DNA from: ZC4RG42 sp036676355
Lineage (GTDB): Bacteria; Pseudomonadota; Gammaproteobacteria; Burkholderiales; SG8-39
Assembly (NCBI GenBank): GCA_036676355.1
Contig: JAKFDA010000054.1
Coordinates: 23,028 to 87,027 of the forward strand
Direction: 5' to 3'
Length of the DNA: 64,000 nt
Positions 55,744-64,000 of the stretch are shown here, in pieces. Within the stretch, counting starts at the first letter, position 1, and every line of letters starts with the position of its first letter. The position numbers and the translations under genes were made by a program. The notes under the pieces were generated by a model. It searched no databases. It was not told the DNA's origin and was given only the letters and a program-made list of their open reading frames with translations.

Positions 55744-57650
55744 TCGTCTCCCGCGGCAGCGGCAGCCGGCGCCACCGCGGGCGTGTCGGGTAGTTTGCCG
55801 AGCAGGTAGTAATCGAAGGCGGTGCGCGCAATGGGTGCAGCCACCGTGCTGCCGTGACCGCCGTTCTCGACCAGAATGCCGACTGCGATTTTGGGCGCAT
55901 CGGCGGGGGCGAAGGCGATGAACAGCGCGTGATCGCGAAAGCGTTCCGCCACGCGTTTTTCGTCGTACTTTTCGTTCTGCTTGATGGCGATGACCTGTGC
56001 AGTGCCGGTCTTGCCGGCGAAACCGTATGCGGCGCCGGCGCCCGCGCGCGACGCGGTGCCGCCGGGCTTGGTGACGTCCTCCATTGCCGATTTCACGAGG
56101 GCGACCCATTTCGGATGCAGGGGGATCTGGCGTACGGGCTGCGGTTCGACCGCGCGCTGTTTGCCGGTCTGTGTATCGACGATGTGCTTGACGATGTGCG
56201 GGCGGAACGCGACGCCGTTGTTGGCGAGGATCGCCGTCGCGTATGCCAGTTGCAGCGGCGTGGCGAGGTTATAGCCTTGTCCGATGCCGACCGACACGCT
56301 GTCGCCCGTGTACCACTTCTGATCTTCGGGCCGCTTGAAGCGCTTGCGCTTCCATTCGCGCGATGGCAGCAGGCCGCTTTTCTCGCCCTGGACGTCGATT
56401 CCGGTCGGTTGCCCGAAACCGAACTGCGACAGAAAGTTATGCAACACGTCGATGTCCGTGTCGACCGCGAGACCGTAGTAATAGGTATCGCAGGACACCA
56501 CGATGGATTTGTGCAGGTTCACCATGCCGTGTCCGCCGACTTTCCAGTCGCGGTAGCGGTGGCTGTGGCCGGGAAGCTGAAAATAGCCCGGATCGGCAAT
56601 GCTGAACTCGGGCGAGCGTTTGCCGAGTTCGAGTCCCATGATCGCCATGAACGGTTTGAACGTCGACCCCGGCGGATAGGTCCCGGTCAGGGCGCGATTG
56701 TTCAACGGCCGGTCAGGCGAATTATTGAGTTCGGCCCAACTCTGCGGATCGATGCCGTCGACGAATACGTTTGGATCGAAGCCGGGTTTGCTTACGAAAG
56801 CCAGCACGCCGCCGGTGGCGGGTTCGATCGCGACCAGCGCGCCGCGAAAATTGCCGAACGCCTGTTCGGCGATTTCCTGTAGTTTTGCGTCGATGTTGAG
56901 GACGAGATTATTGCCCGCGATCGGCGCTACGGAAGACAAGGTGCGAATGCCCTTGCCGTTGGCGTCGATTTCCACCTGCGCCGAGCCGGTGATGCCGTGC
57001 AATTCGTATTCGTAGTTCTGCTCGATGCCGAGCTTGCCGATATGGTCGGTGCCCTTGTAGTTCGCCTTCTGACCATCTTCGACAATTTGTTCCACGTCTC
57101 TGTCGTTGATGCGCCCCATGTAGCCGAGCGCATGGGAGGCCAGTTCGGCAAAGGGATAATGGCGGAACAGCCGCGCCTTGATTTCCACGCCCGGGAAGCG
57201 ATACGCATTGGCGGCGAAGCGCGCCACTTCCTCGTCGGTCAGTCGCGTCTTGATCGGCAGGCTGTCCGCCCCTCGCAGTTCGGTGCGCAATTTGCGAAAG
57301 CGGTTACGTTCGCGGGCTTCGATCTCGACGACCTCGGACAACGCCGCAATGGTCGCGTCGAGATCGGCGACCTTCGACGGGTTGATTTCCAGCGTGTATG
57401 CCGAGAAGTTGCGCGCCAGAACGACACCGTTGCGGTCGAGTATCAGGCCGCGATTCGGTTGAATGGGAACGACTGAAATGCGGTTGTCCTCCGCCTTGGT
57501 CTGGTAATACTCATGGTGAAGGAGCTGCAACCAGACGAAGCGCGCGAGCAGGATGCCGAACGCCACGAACACGATGCCGCCGGCGACGGCCAGGCGTGCG
57601 TGGAAACGACGTAGATCGCGTTCGTGATCGCGGAATTCGGCAAAGCTCAT
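55740..57650 (-). CDS. mrdA: Penicillin-binding protein 2 (MrdA)
   Basis: A 636-residue elongasome transpeptidase. It has one N-terminal membrane anchor (about residues 21-42; VAGGIVFVAFGILLARFVWL), a pedestal/dimerisation domain (NRGLILDRNGVVLARNFSAY), and a transpeptidase domain with S329-TF-K332 in GTYPPGSTFKPFMA, then SCDTYYYG, and the KTG box in GFAGKTGTAQV. It partners RodA, encoded immediately downstream with a 4-base overlap. The 233-base gap between mreD and mrdA holds copy A of the palindromic element. Confidence 0.96.
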   Translation of the reverse strand: MSFAEFRDHERDLRRFHARLAVAGGIVFVAFGILLARFVWLQLLHHEYYQTKAEDNRISVVPIQPNRGLILDRNGVVLARNFSAYTLEINPSKVADLDATIAALSEVVEIEARERNRFRKLRTELRGADSLPIKTRLTDEEVARFAANAYRFPGVEIKARLFRHYPFAELASHALGYMGRINDRDVEQIVEDGQKANYKGTDHIGKLGIEQNYEYELHGITGSAQVEIDANGKGIRTLSSVAPIAGNNLVLNIDAKLQEIAEQAFGNFRGALVAIEPATGGVLAFVSKPGFDPNVFVDGIDPQSWAELNNSPDRPLNNRALTGTYPPGSTFKPFMAIMGLELGKRSPEFSIADPGYFQLPGHSHRYRDWKVGGHGMVNLHKSIVVSCDTYYYGLAVDTDIDVLHNFLSQFGFGQPTGIDVQGEKSGLLPSREWKRKRFKRPEDQKWYTGDSVSVGIGQGYNLATPLQLAYATAILANNGVAFRPHIVKHIVDTQTGKQRAVEPQPVRQIPLHPKWVALVKSAMEDVTKPGGTASRAGAGAAYGFAGKTGTAQVIAIKQNEKYDEKRVAERFRDHALFIAFAPADAPKIAVGILVENGGHGSTVAAPIARTAFDYYLLGKLPDTPAVAPAAAAAGDE

Positions 57651-57751
57651 TGATCGGTTCGAAATACAGTTCTATCGGTCATGCGAGTGCGCCTCTGCTC
57701 AAAAAACGTGCGGACCGTCTCAAGCGAACAGGCGCGACCGCATCCTGCGCC

Positions 57752-57885
57752 AAGGAAGCTCTGATTAAGGTTGTTTTATCGAGGCGATCGCCGGTTCGTT
57801 TCGCATAAGCGATTGATTGCTTTGTCCTCGCTCGTACAGCTTCGCGCATTCGCGACCATCCTCGGCGCTTAATCAGACATTCCCT
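57752..57885. repeat. Full copy A of the TCTGATTAAG palindromic element
   Basis: Perfect 10-bp inverted ends TCTGATTAAG (57760-57769) and CTTAATCAGA (57868-57877) bound a 118-base core. Imperfect pairing (AAGGAAG against CATTCCCT) extends the ends outward. The interior has GCGATCGCC, a GCATAAGCGATTGATTGCTT centre and CTCGTACAGCTTCGCGCATT toward the right. It fills most of the mreD-mrdA gap, ending 6 bases from the mreD stop codon. Its right arm matches copy B and its left 71 bases match copy C closely. Confidence 0.85.
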
Positions 57886-58405
57886 AGATCGGTCGTGTTT
57901 CGTCGATATCATCGGGTGCACGCTGCGGAGCGAGTAACAGGTCCGTAATGAAAGGCCAGAGTATGGCTGCGATAACGGTGCTGACGAACGTCAGCCAACC
58001 CGGGAATGTGCCGCCGGCGATGAGACGGACGGCCAGCATCAGGAGTTGGCTCACCAACAGCAGCGCAAAAATATGCACTGCCTGCTGCCACACCGAGAAC
58101 GACAATACGCGGCGGTGGATGACATGCGCACCAAAGCCGAGGAAGGCGTAGGCAAGCGCGTATTGACCGATCAGCGCGCCGTTGGCCGCATCCATGGTGA
58201 GACCGAATAACCATGCGATGCCGACGCCGATGCGACGCGGTTGATGGATGCACCAGAACATCAACGTCAATGCCAGCAGATCGGGTACCAGACGGAGGTC
58301 CGGCCAGGGCAGCAGGTTGAAGGCGAGCGCGCAGAGCAGACTGAAGGCGATAAAGAACGCATTTGCCGGTCGCAGAATCCGCTGCGGTCCCTGGTTGCGC
58401 CTCAT
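57884..58405 (-). CDS. mreD: Rod shape-determining protein MreD
   Basis: A 173-residue membrane protein of the elongasome. It has about five hydrophobic spans; LPWPDLRLVPDLLALTLMFW followed by CIHQPRRIGVGIAWLFGLTM and DAANGALIGQYALAYAFLGF is typical of MreD. Its ATG overlaps the mreC stop (ATGA). It is the third gene of mreB-mreC-mreD, with mrdA and rodA following after the repeat-filled gap. Confidence 0.93.
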   Translation of the reverse strand: MRRNQGPQRILRPANAFFIAFSLLCALAFNLLPWPDLRLVPDLLALTLMFWCIHQPRRIGVGIAWLFGLTMDAANGALIGQYALAYAFLGFGAHVIHRRVLSFSVWQQAVHIFALLLVSQLLMLAVRLIAGGTFPGWLTFVSTVIAAILWPFITDLLLAPQRAPDDIDETRPI

Positions 58406-59337
58406 TGGCCTCTCCTCGGCGTCGTCTTGGGTTTATCCTGCTTGACGGCCTTGCCGGGCGCGGCCTGTTTCAACTTTTGCTCGGCTTCCGCGCGCGATGG
58501 CAATTCCTCGCTGTGCTGAATCACCAATACCTGTCGATGCTTATTCGTGCCGGCGGTGGGCGTGAGACGGATCTTCGCGAACGCCGCGGTCGCATCACGC
58601 TCGACTTTCAGTACGTTGGCAACCGGTAGCCCGCGCGGATAAACACCGTCCAGACCGGAAGTGACGACCACGTCGCCGTTCTGGATCTCCGCATTCGCGG
58701 GCATGAAACGCAACTCGAGCGTGGTGCCGTCGCCGGAACCGTAGGCGATGCCGCGCAAACCGTTGCGCAACACCTGGACCGGAATCGACTGATTTTTGTC
58801 GGTAATCAACGTGACTTCGGCGAGCAAGGGCAGCACGCGCGTAACCTGACCCAAGACCCCGGAGCCATCCACCACCGGCTGCCCCGGTTCGATGCCGTTT
58901 TGGCTGCCCCGGTCGATGATTACCTTGCGGCTGAACGGATCGCGGCCGGCATAAACGATCTCGGCGAATACCGAGGGAGACGACAAGGTCGTACGCGCCT
59001 CAAGCAGCTTGCGCAGTTGTTGATTCTCCTGCGTCAGCGATTGCAGCACGAGCAGCGACTGCGCGTTCTTCAATTGTTGCGATCGAAGCGAGGCATTCTC
59101 GCGCCGCAAGCTGGTCTGGCTGCTGAAGAAATCGCTGACGCGGTTGAAGGCGGTCACCGGCGCGGTCGCCACTTGTTGGAGCGGGTAGATCGCAAGCGTC
59201 AGACCGTGGCGCAAGGGTTCGGCGTACTGGAAGCGGGCGTCGAGCACCATCAGCAGTACCGACAGCAGGCCGAAGAACGTAAGCCGCGCAAGCGGAGCGG
59301 GGCCGCGCTTGAAAAACTGGGGCGGCTGGTACTCCAT
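58402..59337 (-). CDS. mreC: Rod shape-determining protein MreC
   Basis: A 311-residue inner-membrane protein with a large periplasmic part. It has one N-terminal span (LTFFGLLSVLLMVLDARF), a coiled coil (RENASLRSQQLKNAQSLLVL followed by Gln/Leu-rich helices, about residues 75-120) and two beta-barrel domains with VIIDRGSQNGIEPGQPVVDG and GVLGQVTRV. The C-terminal tail is Lys/Pro-rich and disordered. It links MreB to PBP2. It lies 68 bases after mreB and overlaps mreD. Confidence 0.95.
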   Translation of the reverse strand: MEYQPPQFFKRGPAPLARLTFFGLLSVLLMVLDARFQYAEPLRHGLTLAIYPLQQVATAPVTAFNRVSDFFSSQTSLRRENASLRSQQLKNAQSLLVLQSLTQENQQLRKLLEARTTLSSPSVFAEIVYAGRDPFSRKVIIDRGSQNGIEPGQPVVDGSGVLGQVTRVLPLLAEVTLITDKNQSIPVQVLRNGLRGIAYGSGDGTTLELRFMPANAEIQNGDVVVTSGLDGVYPRGLPVANVLKVERDATAAFAKIRLTPTAGTNKHRQVLVIQHSEELPSRAEAEQKLKQAAPGKAVKQDKPKTTPRRGQ

Positions 59338-59405
59338 GCGGCGAAGGGATTCCGTTCAGGCGTTACGCGACGCCCGATATGCCGGACATGTCGCGCAGCG
59401 CGCAG

Positions 59406-60611
<1,206 letters not shown>

Positions 60612-60656
60612 AGCGTGAATGGTGAAGGAGCCCCATTGGGGGACCGAAAGGCGTCG

Positions 60657-60662
60657 TATAAT
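60657..60662 (+). promoter_or_regulatory. Candidate -10 element of the gatCAB operon
   Basis: A perfect TATAAT hexamer lies 39 bases before the gatC start. The best -35 candidate (TTGGGG at 60636-60641) has a short 15-base spacer and is weak. Copy B of the palindromic element ends about 45 bases upstream. Confidence 0.4.
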
Positions 60663-60701
60663 ACATGAGTTTAAACGCTTGTTTTGAGCGGAAATTTGCA
60701 A

Positions 60702-60989
60702 ATGCCACTAAGCGCCGAAGAAATAACGCGGATTGCCCGGCTTGCCCGGATCGAAGTCACCGATACCGAACTGAACGGCGTGCGCGGTCAACTGAACGGC
60801 ATCTTCGCCATGATCGAACAAATGCAGGCAGCCAGGACCGAGGGCATCGAGCCGATGTCGCATGCCCAGGATGTGGTGCTGCGTCTGCGTGAGGATGTCG
60901 TGACCGAGTCTGATCAGCATCAATTGTTCCAGGCCGTTGCCCCGCAGGTCGAAGCCGATCTGTATCTTGTTCCCAAAGTCATTGAATAA
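60702..60989 (+). CDS. gatC: Asp-tRNA(Asn)/Glu-tRNA(Gln) amidotransferase subunit GatC
   Basis: A 95-residue subunit that wraps around GatA and GatB and stabilises the complex. It begins MPLSAEEITRIARLARIEV, has the helical central region LNGIFAMIEQMQAARTEGIE, and ends in VAPQVEADLYLVPKVIE, where family members usually read F-x-VPKV. The start is ATG 60702; a TTG at 60684 is in frame but would add six foreign residues. gatA follows after 36 bases. Confidence 0.94.
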   Translation: MPLSAEEITRIARLARIEVTDTELNGVRGQLNGIFAMIEQMQAARTEGIEPMSHAQDVVLRLREDVVTESDQHQLFQAVAPQVEADLYLVPKVIE

Positions 60990-61025
60990 TCGCCGCTCGA
61001 CGTCCGTCGAGCCGCCCCGCTGCCC

Positions 61026-62480
61026 ATGCTGAATGCGTCCCTGGCCGAGCTGTCCGCAGCGCTGGCCGCAAAAAAAATCTCCAGCGTCGAGCTCACGCAG
61101 GATCGACTCGACCGCATCGCTTCGCTCAACCCGACGCTCAACGCGTTCGTTACCGTCGATCCGGACAAGAGTCTTGCGCAGGCGCGCGAGGCCGACACGC
61201 GTATCGCGCGGGGCGACGCCACGCCGCTTACCGGCGTACCGATCGCGCACAAGGACATCTGGTGCGCCAAGGGTTGGCGAACCACCTGCGGCTCGCGCAT
61301 GCTGGAAAACTTCATCGCGCCCTATGACGCGCATGTCGTGCATCAGTTCAATGTCGCCGGCGCGGTCAATCTCGGCAAATGCAATATGGACGAGTTCGCC
61401 ATGGGTTCGTCCAACGAGACCTCGTACTTCGGCCCGGTGAAGAACCCGTGGGACACCGATTACGTGCCCGGTGGTTCATCCGGTGGTTCCGCTGCGGCGG
61501 TTGCCGCGCGCCTGGCGCCCGCCGCAACCGGCACGGACACCGGCGGCTCGATTCGCCAGCCGGCCGCCTTGTGCAATGTTTCCGGCCTCAAGCCGACCTA
61601 CGGTCTCGTGTCGCGTTACGGCATGATCGCCTTCGCCTCCAGTCTCGATCAGGGCGGCCCCTTCGCGCAAACGGCGGAGGATCTCGGGTTGCTGCTCAAC
61701 GTCATGGTCGGGTTCGACCGGCGCGATTCCACCAGCCTGCAGCGTCCGCCCGAAAATTACACGCGATCGCTGAACAATCCACTTGCCGGACTGCGCGTCG
61801 GCCTGCCGCGCGAATACTTCGGCGAAGGTTTGAGCGGCGATGTACGCGGCGCGGTGGATGCGGCGCTGCAGGAGTTTCGCAGGCAGGGCGCGACGACGAT
61901 CGATATCGATCTGCCCAACAGCGCGCTGTCGGTGCCGGCCTACTATGTCATCGCGCCGGCCGAAGCCTCGTCCAATCTCTCCCGCTTCGACGGCGTCCGT
62001 TACGGTTATCGCGCGCCGGAGTACGACGATCTGGCCGACATGTACAGCAAGTCGCGCGGGCAGGGTTTCGGCGCTGAAGTGAAGCGGCGCATTCTGATCG
62101 GCACTTATGTGCTCTCGCACGGCTATTACGATGCCTATTACCTGCAGGCGCAGCGCGTGCGGCGCCTGATTGCCAACGACTTCAAGGCGGCGTTCGAGCA
62201 ATGCGATGTGATCCTCGGGCCGACCGCGCCCACGGTCGCGTTCAAGCTCGGAGAGAAAGTCGCGGATCCGGTGCAGATGTACCTGAACGACATCTATACC
62301 ATTGCCGCGAACCTGGCCGGCTTGCCGGCGATGTCGATTCCGTGCGGCTTCGGCAACAATGGCTTGCCGGTCGGCCTTCATCTGGTCGGCAACTACTTCG
62401 ACGAAGCACGCATGCTGAACGTCGCACATCAGTACCAGCGCGCCACCGACTGGCATGCGCGCATGCCGCAGGGAATCTAA
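61026..62480 (+). CDS. gatA: Asp-tRNA(Asn)/Glu-tRNA(Gln) amidotransferase subunit GatA
   Basis: The 484-residue glutaminase subunit, an amidase-signature enzyme that releases ammonia from glutamine for transfer to Glu-tRNA(Gln) or Asp-tRNA(Asn). The Ser-cisSer-Lys triad is intact: K76 (PIAHKDIW), S151 ([12 protein letters not shown]) and S175 ([11 protein letters not shown]). Length is normal. gatB begins 2 bases after the stop codon. Confidence 0.97.
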   Translation: MLNASLAELSAALAAKKISSVELTQDRLDRIASLNPTLNAFVTVDPDKSLAQAREADTRIARGDATPLTGVPIAHKDIWCAKGWRTTCGSRMLENFIAPYDAHVVHQFNVAGAVNLGKCNMDEFAMGSSNETSYFGPVKNPWDTDYVPGGSSGGSAAAVAARLAPAATGTDTGGSIRQPAALCNVSGLKPTYGLVSRYGMIAFASSLDQGGPFAQTAEDLGLLLNVMVGFDRRDSTSLQRPPENYTRSLNNPLAGLRVGLPREYFGEGLSGDVRGAVDAALQEFRRQGATTIDIDLPNSALSVPAYYVIAPAEASSNLSRFDGVRYGYRAPEYDDLADMYSKSRGQGFGAEVKRRILIGTYVLSHGYYDAYYLQAQRVRRLIANDFKAAFEQCDVILGPTAPTVAFKLGEKVADPVQMYLNDIYTIAANLAGLPAMSIPCGFGNNGLPVGLHLVGNYFDEARMLNVAHQYQRATDWHARMPQGI

Positions 62481-62482
62481 CG

Positions 62483-63934
62483 ATGGAATGGGAAGTCGTC
62501 ATCGGTCTGGAAACGCACGCGCAGCTTTCCACCGCCTCGAAAATCTTTTCCGGCGCGTCGACCGCTTTCGGCGCCGCCCCGAACACCCAGGCCTCGGCGG
62601 TCGACATAGCCCTGCCCGGCGTATTGCCGGTATTGAACAAGGGTGCGGTGGAACGCGCGATCCGCTTTGGCCTCGCCGTCGGCGCCAAGGTGAACCGGCG
62701 TTCGATTTTCGCGCGCAAGAATTACTTCTACCCCGATCTACCCAAGGGTTATCAGATCAGTCAGTACGAGCTGCCGATTGTCGAGGGCGGTACGGTGCGG
62801 ATCGTCACCTCGGAAGGCGAGAAAATCGTGCACCTGACGCGCGCGCATCTGGAAGAAGATGCCGGCAAATCGCTGCACGAAGATTTTCGCGGTATGTCGG
62901 GCATCGATTTGAACCGCGCCGGCACCCCGCTGCTGGAAATCGTTTCCGAACCGGACATGCGTTCCGCCGAGGAGGCGGTGGCATATGCGAAGGCGCTGCA
63001 TGCGCTGGTGCGCTGGATCGACATCTGCGACGGCAACATGCAGGAAGGCTCGTTCCGCTGCGATGCCAACGTGTCGGTGCGCCGCAAGGGCGATCCGATG
63101 CTCGGCACGCGGCGGGAGATCAAGAACCTCAACTCCTTTCGCTTCCTGCAGCAGGCGATCGAGTATGAGATCAGGTGGCAGATCGAAACCATCGAGGACG
63201 GCGGCAGGATTCAGCAGGCCACTGTGCTGTTCGATCCGGACACGGGCGAAACGCGCACCATGCGCACCAAGGAAGATGCGCACGACTATCGCTATTTCCC
63301 GGACCCGGATCTGCCGCCGTTGATCGTGAGCGAGGAATGGATCGACCGCGTACGCAGCGAACTGCCCGAGTTGCCGCAGGCGCAGTACGAGCGCTATCAG
63401 CGGGATTTCGGTTTATCGCCCTATGACGCGCAGGCGTTGACGCAGTCGCGCGAGACCGCGGCGTACTTCGACAGCGTCGTAAGTGCGCTGGGGGCGGATA
63501 CCGCGGCGGCCAAGCTCGCCGCGAATTGGGTCATGGGCGAGTTGTCCGCCGCACTCAATCGCAGCGGTTTGGCGATCGAGCAGGCGCCTGTCGGCAGCAC
63601 GCAGCTTGCCGGATTGATCCGGCGGATCGGCGACAACACCATTTCCGGCAAGATGGCCAAGGACGTATTCGATGCGATATGGAACGGCGAAGCCGCCGGC
63701 GACGATGCCGTCGACGTGCTCATCGAACGCAAGGGATTGAAACAGATCAGTGATGTCGGCGAGCTTGCCGCCATCGTCGATCAGATCATCGCGGCCAATC
63801 CGAAGTCAGTCGAGGAATTCCGCGGCGGCAAGGATAAGGCGCTTAACGCACTCGTCGGTCAGGCGATGAAGGCGACCAAGGGTAAAGGCAACCCGGCGCA
63901 ACTGGCCGAGTTGTTCCGCGCCAGATTAGTCTGA
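62483..63934 (+). CDS. gatB: Asp-tRNA(Asn)/Glu-tRNA(Gln) amidotransferase subunit GatB
   Basis: The 483-residue kinase/transamidase subunit that activates the misacylated tRNA. It begins [20 protein letters not shown], has [20 protein letters not shown] and DFNRAG-like [20 protein letters not shown], and a C-terminal helical and YqeY-like tail from about residue 330. The start is ATG 62483; a longer frame extends back inside gatA and is not real. The TGA stop codon (63932-63934) lies inside the end of palindromic element copy C, so the last residue or two may have been altered by its insertion. Confidence 0.96.
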   Translation: MEWEVVIGLETHAQLSTASKIFSGASTAFGAAPNTQASAVDIALPGVLPVLNKGAVERAIRFGLAVGAKVNRRSIFARKNYFYPDLPKGYQISQYELPIVEGGTVRIVTSEGEKIVHLTRAHLEEDAGKSLHEDFRGMSGIDLNRAGTPLLEIVSEPDMRSAEEAVAYAKALHALVRWIDICDGNMQEGSFRCDANVSVRRKGDPMLGTRREIKNLNSFRFLQQAIEYEIRWQIETIEDGGRIQQATVLFDPDTGETRTMRTKEDAHDYRYFPDPDLPPLIVSEEWIDRVRSELPELPQAQYERYQRDFGLSPYDAQALTQSRETAAYFDSVVSALGADTAAAKLAANWVMGELSAALNRSGLAIEQAPVGSTQLAGLIRRIGDNTISGKMAKDVFDAIWNGEAAGDDAVDVLIERKGLKQISDVGELAAIVDQIIAANPKSVEEFRGGKDKALNALVGQAMKATKGKGNPAQLAELFRARLV

Positions 63935-64000
63935 TTAAGGTCGTTTGATCAAGGCGATCGCCAGTTCGTTTCGCATAAGCGACTGATGCTTTGTCCTCGC
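63930..64000. repeat. Partial copy C of the TCTGATTAAG palindromic element, cut by the window end
   Basis: It begins TCTGATTAAGG at 63930 and continues for 71 bases to the window edge. It matches the left 71-72 bases of copy A with about ten differences, including GGCGATCGCC, GTTCGTTTCGCATAAGCG and GCTTTGTCCTCGC. Its first bases supply the gatB stop codon. The right half lies outside the window. Confidence 0.8.

Overview
This window reads as a stretch of core chromosome from a GC-rich Gram-negative bacterium, most likely a betaproteobacterium. The evidence is the family content (BPSS1780-type membrane protein, DUF2782 beside type II homoserine kinase thrB, a PEP-CTERM protein, NodI/NodJ-type ABC exporter, HemJ-type oxidase) and the gene order. 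That order partly matches the Pseudomonas pilT/pyrB/algH/pilG region, and it carries the rodA-mrdA-mreDCB-gatCAB arrangement. Coding density is very high, many neighbouring genes overlap by 1-10 bases, and there is no rRNA, tRNA, CRISPR array, prophage or intact insertion sequence.

Layout. 1-2.2 kb: mgtE (Mg2+) and mscL (osmotic safety valve). 2.3-5.1 kb (-): thiD-thiE-hemL, all overlapping. 5.2-5.6 kb: two tandem rubredoxins. 5.9-15.1 kb: the Pil-Chp chemosensory operon pilG-pilH-pilI-pilJ-chpA, which controls type IV pili, without its methylation genes. 15.3-19.2 kb: yqgE-ruvX-pyrR-pyrB-pyrC', where pyrC' is a non-catalytic dihydroorotase. 19.2-21.7 kb (-): yggS-proC-yggT-yggU, divergent from the retraction ATPases pilT and pilU (21.8-24.1 kb). 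24.2-27.1 kb (-): an rRNA methyltransferase, a PEP-CTERM protein with a good sigma-54 promoter match, and hemJ. 27.2-33.2 kb (-): a run of SSS symporter, macrodomain, VanZ, [2Fe-2S] protein, alpha/beta hydrolase, NodI and NodJ. 33.2-38.4 kb (-): a ubiquinone cluster (ubiE, ubiJ, ubiB) with a Tim44-like protein and DUF2238, headed by a DUF971 gene. 38.5-40.7 kb: phoB-phoR behind a Pho box.

40.8-46.0 kb (-): a PilZ-like protein, a HIT protein, a BPSS1780 membrane protein, thrB, DUF2782 and a LOG-family protein whose start codon overlaps that of the divergent polA (46.0-48.8 kb). 48.8-60.4 kb (-): one long envelope and lipoate block, in transcription order mreB-mreC-mreD-mrdA-rodA-rlpA-dacC-dat-ybeD-lipB-lipA-DUF4197. 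These genes build the elongasome, trim and complete peptidoglycan, and make and attach lipoyl groups. 60.7-63.9 kb (+): gatC-gatA-gatB, the amidotransferase for misacylated tRNA.

The main feature not explained by genes is a family of short palindromic elements with ends related to TCTGATTAAG. Two full copies have 118-bp cores (57760-57877 and 60486-60603). A third begins on the gatB stop codon and runs off the window, and a diverged fourth sits at 45.1-45.2 kb. A different 167-bp nested inverted repeat separates pilJ from chpA. I found no new multi-gene system; the repeats, the sigma-54/PEP-CTERM unit and a few uncharacterised proteins are the most useful leads.
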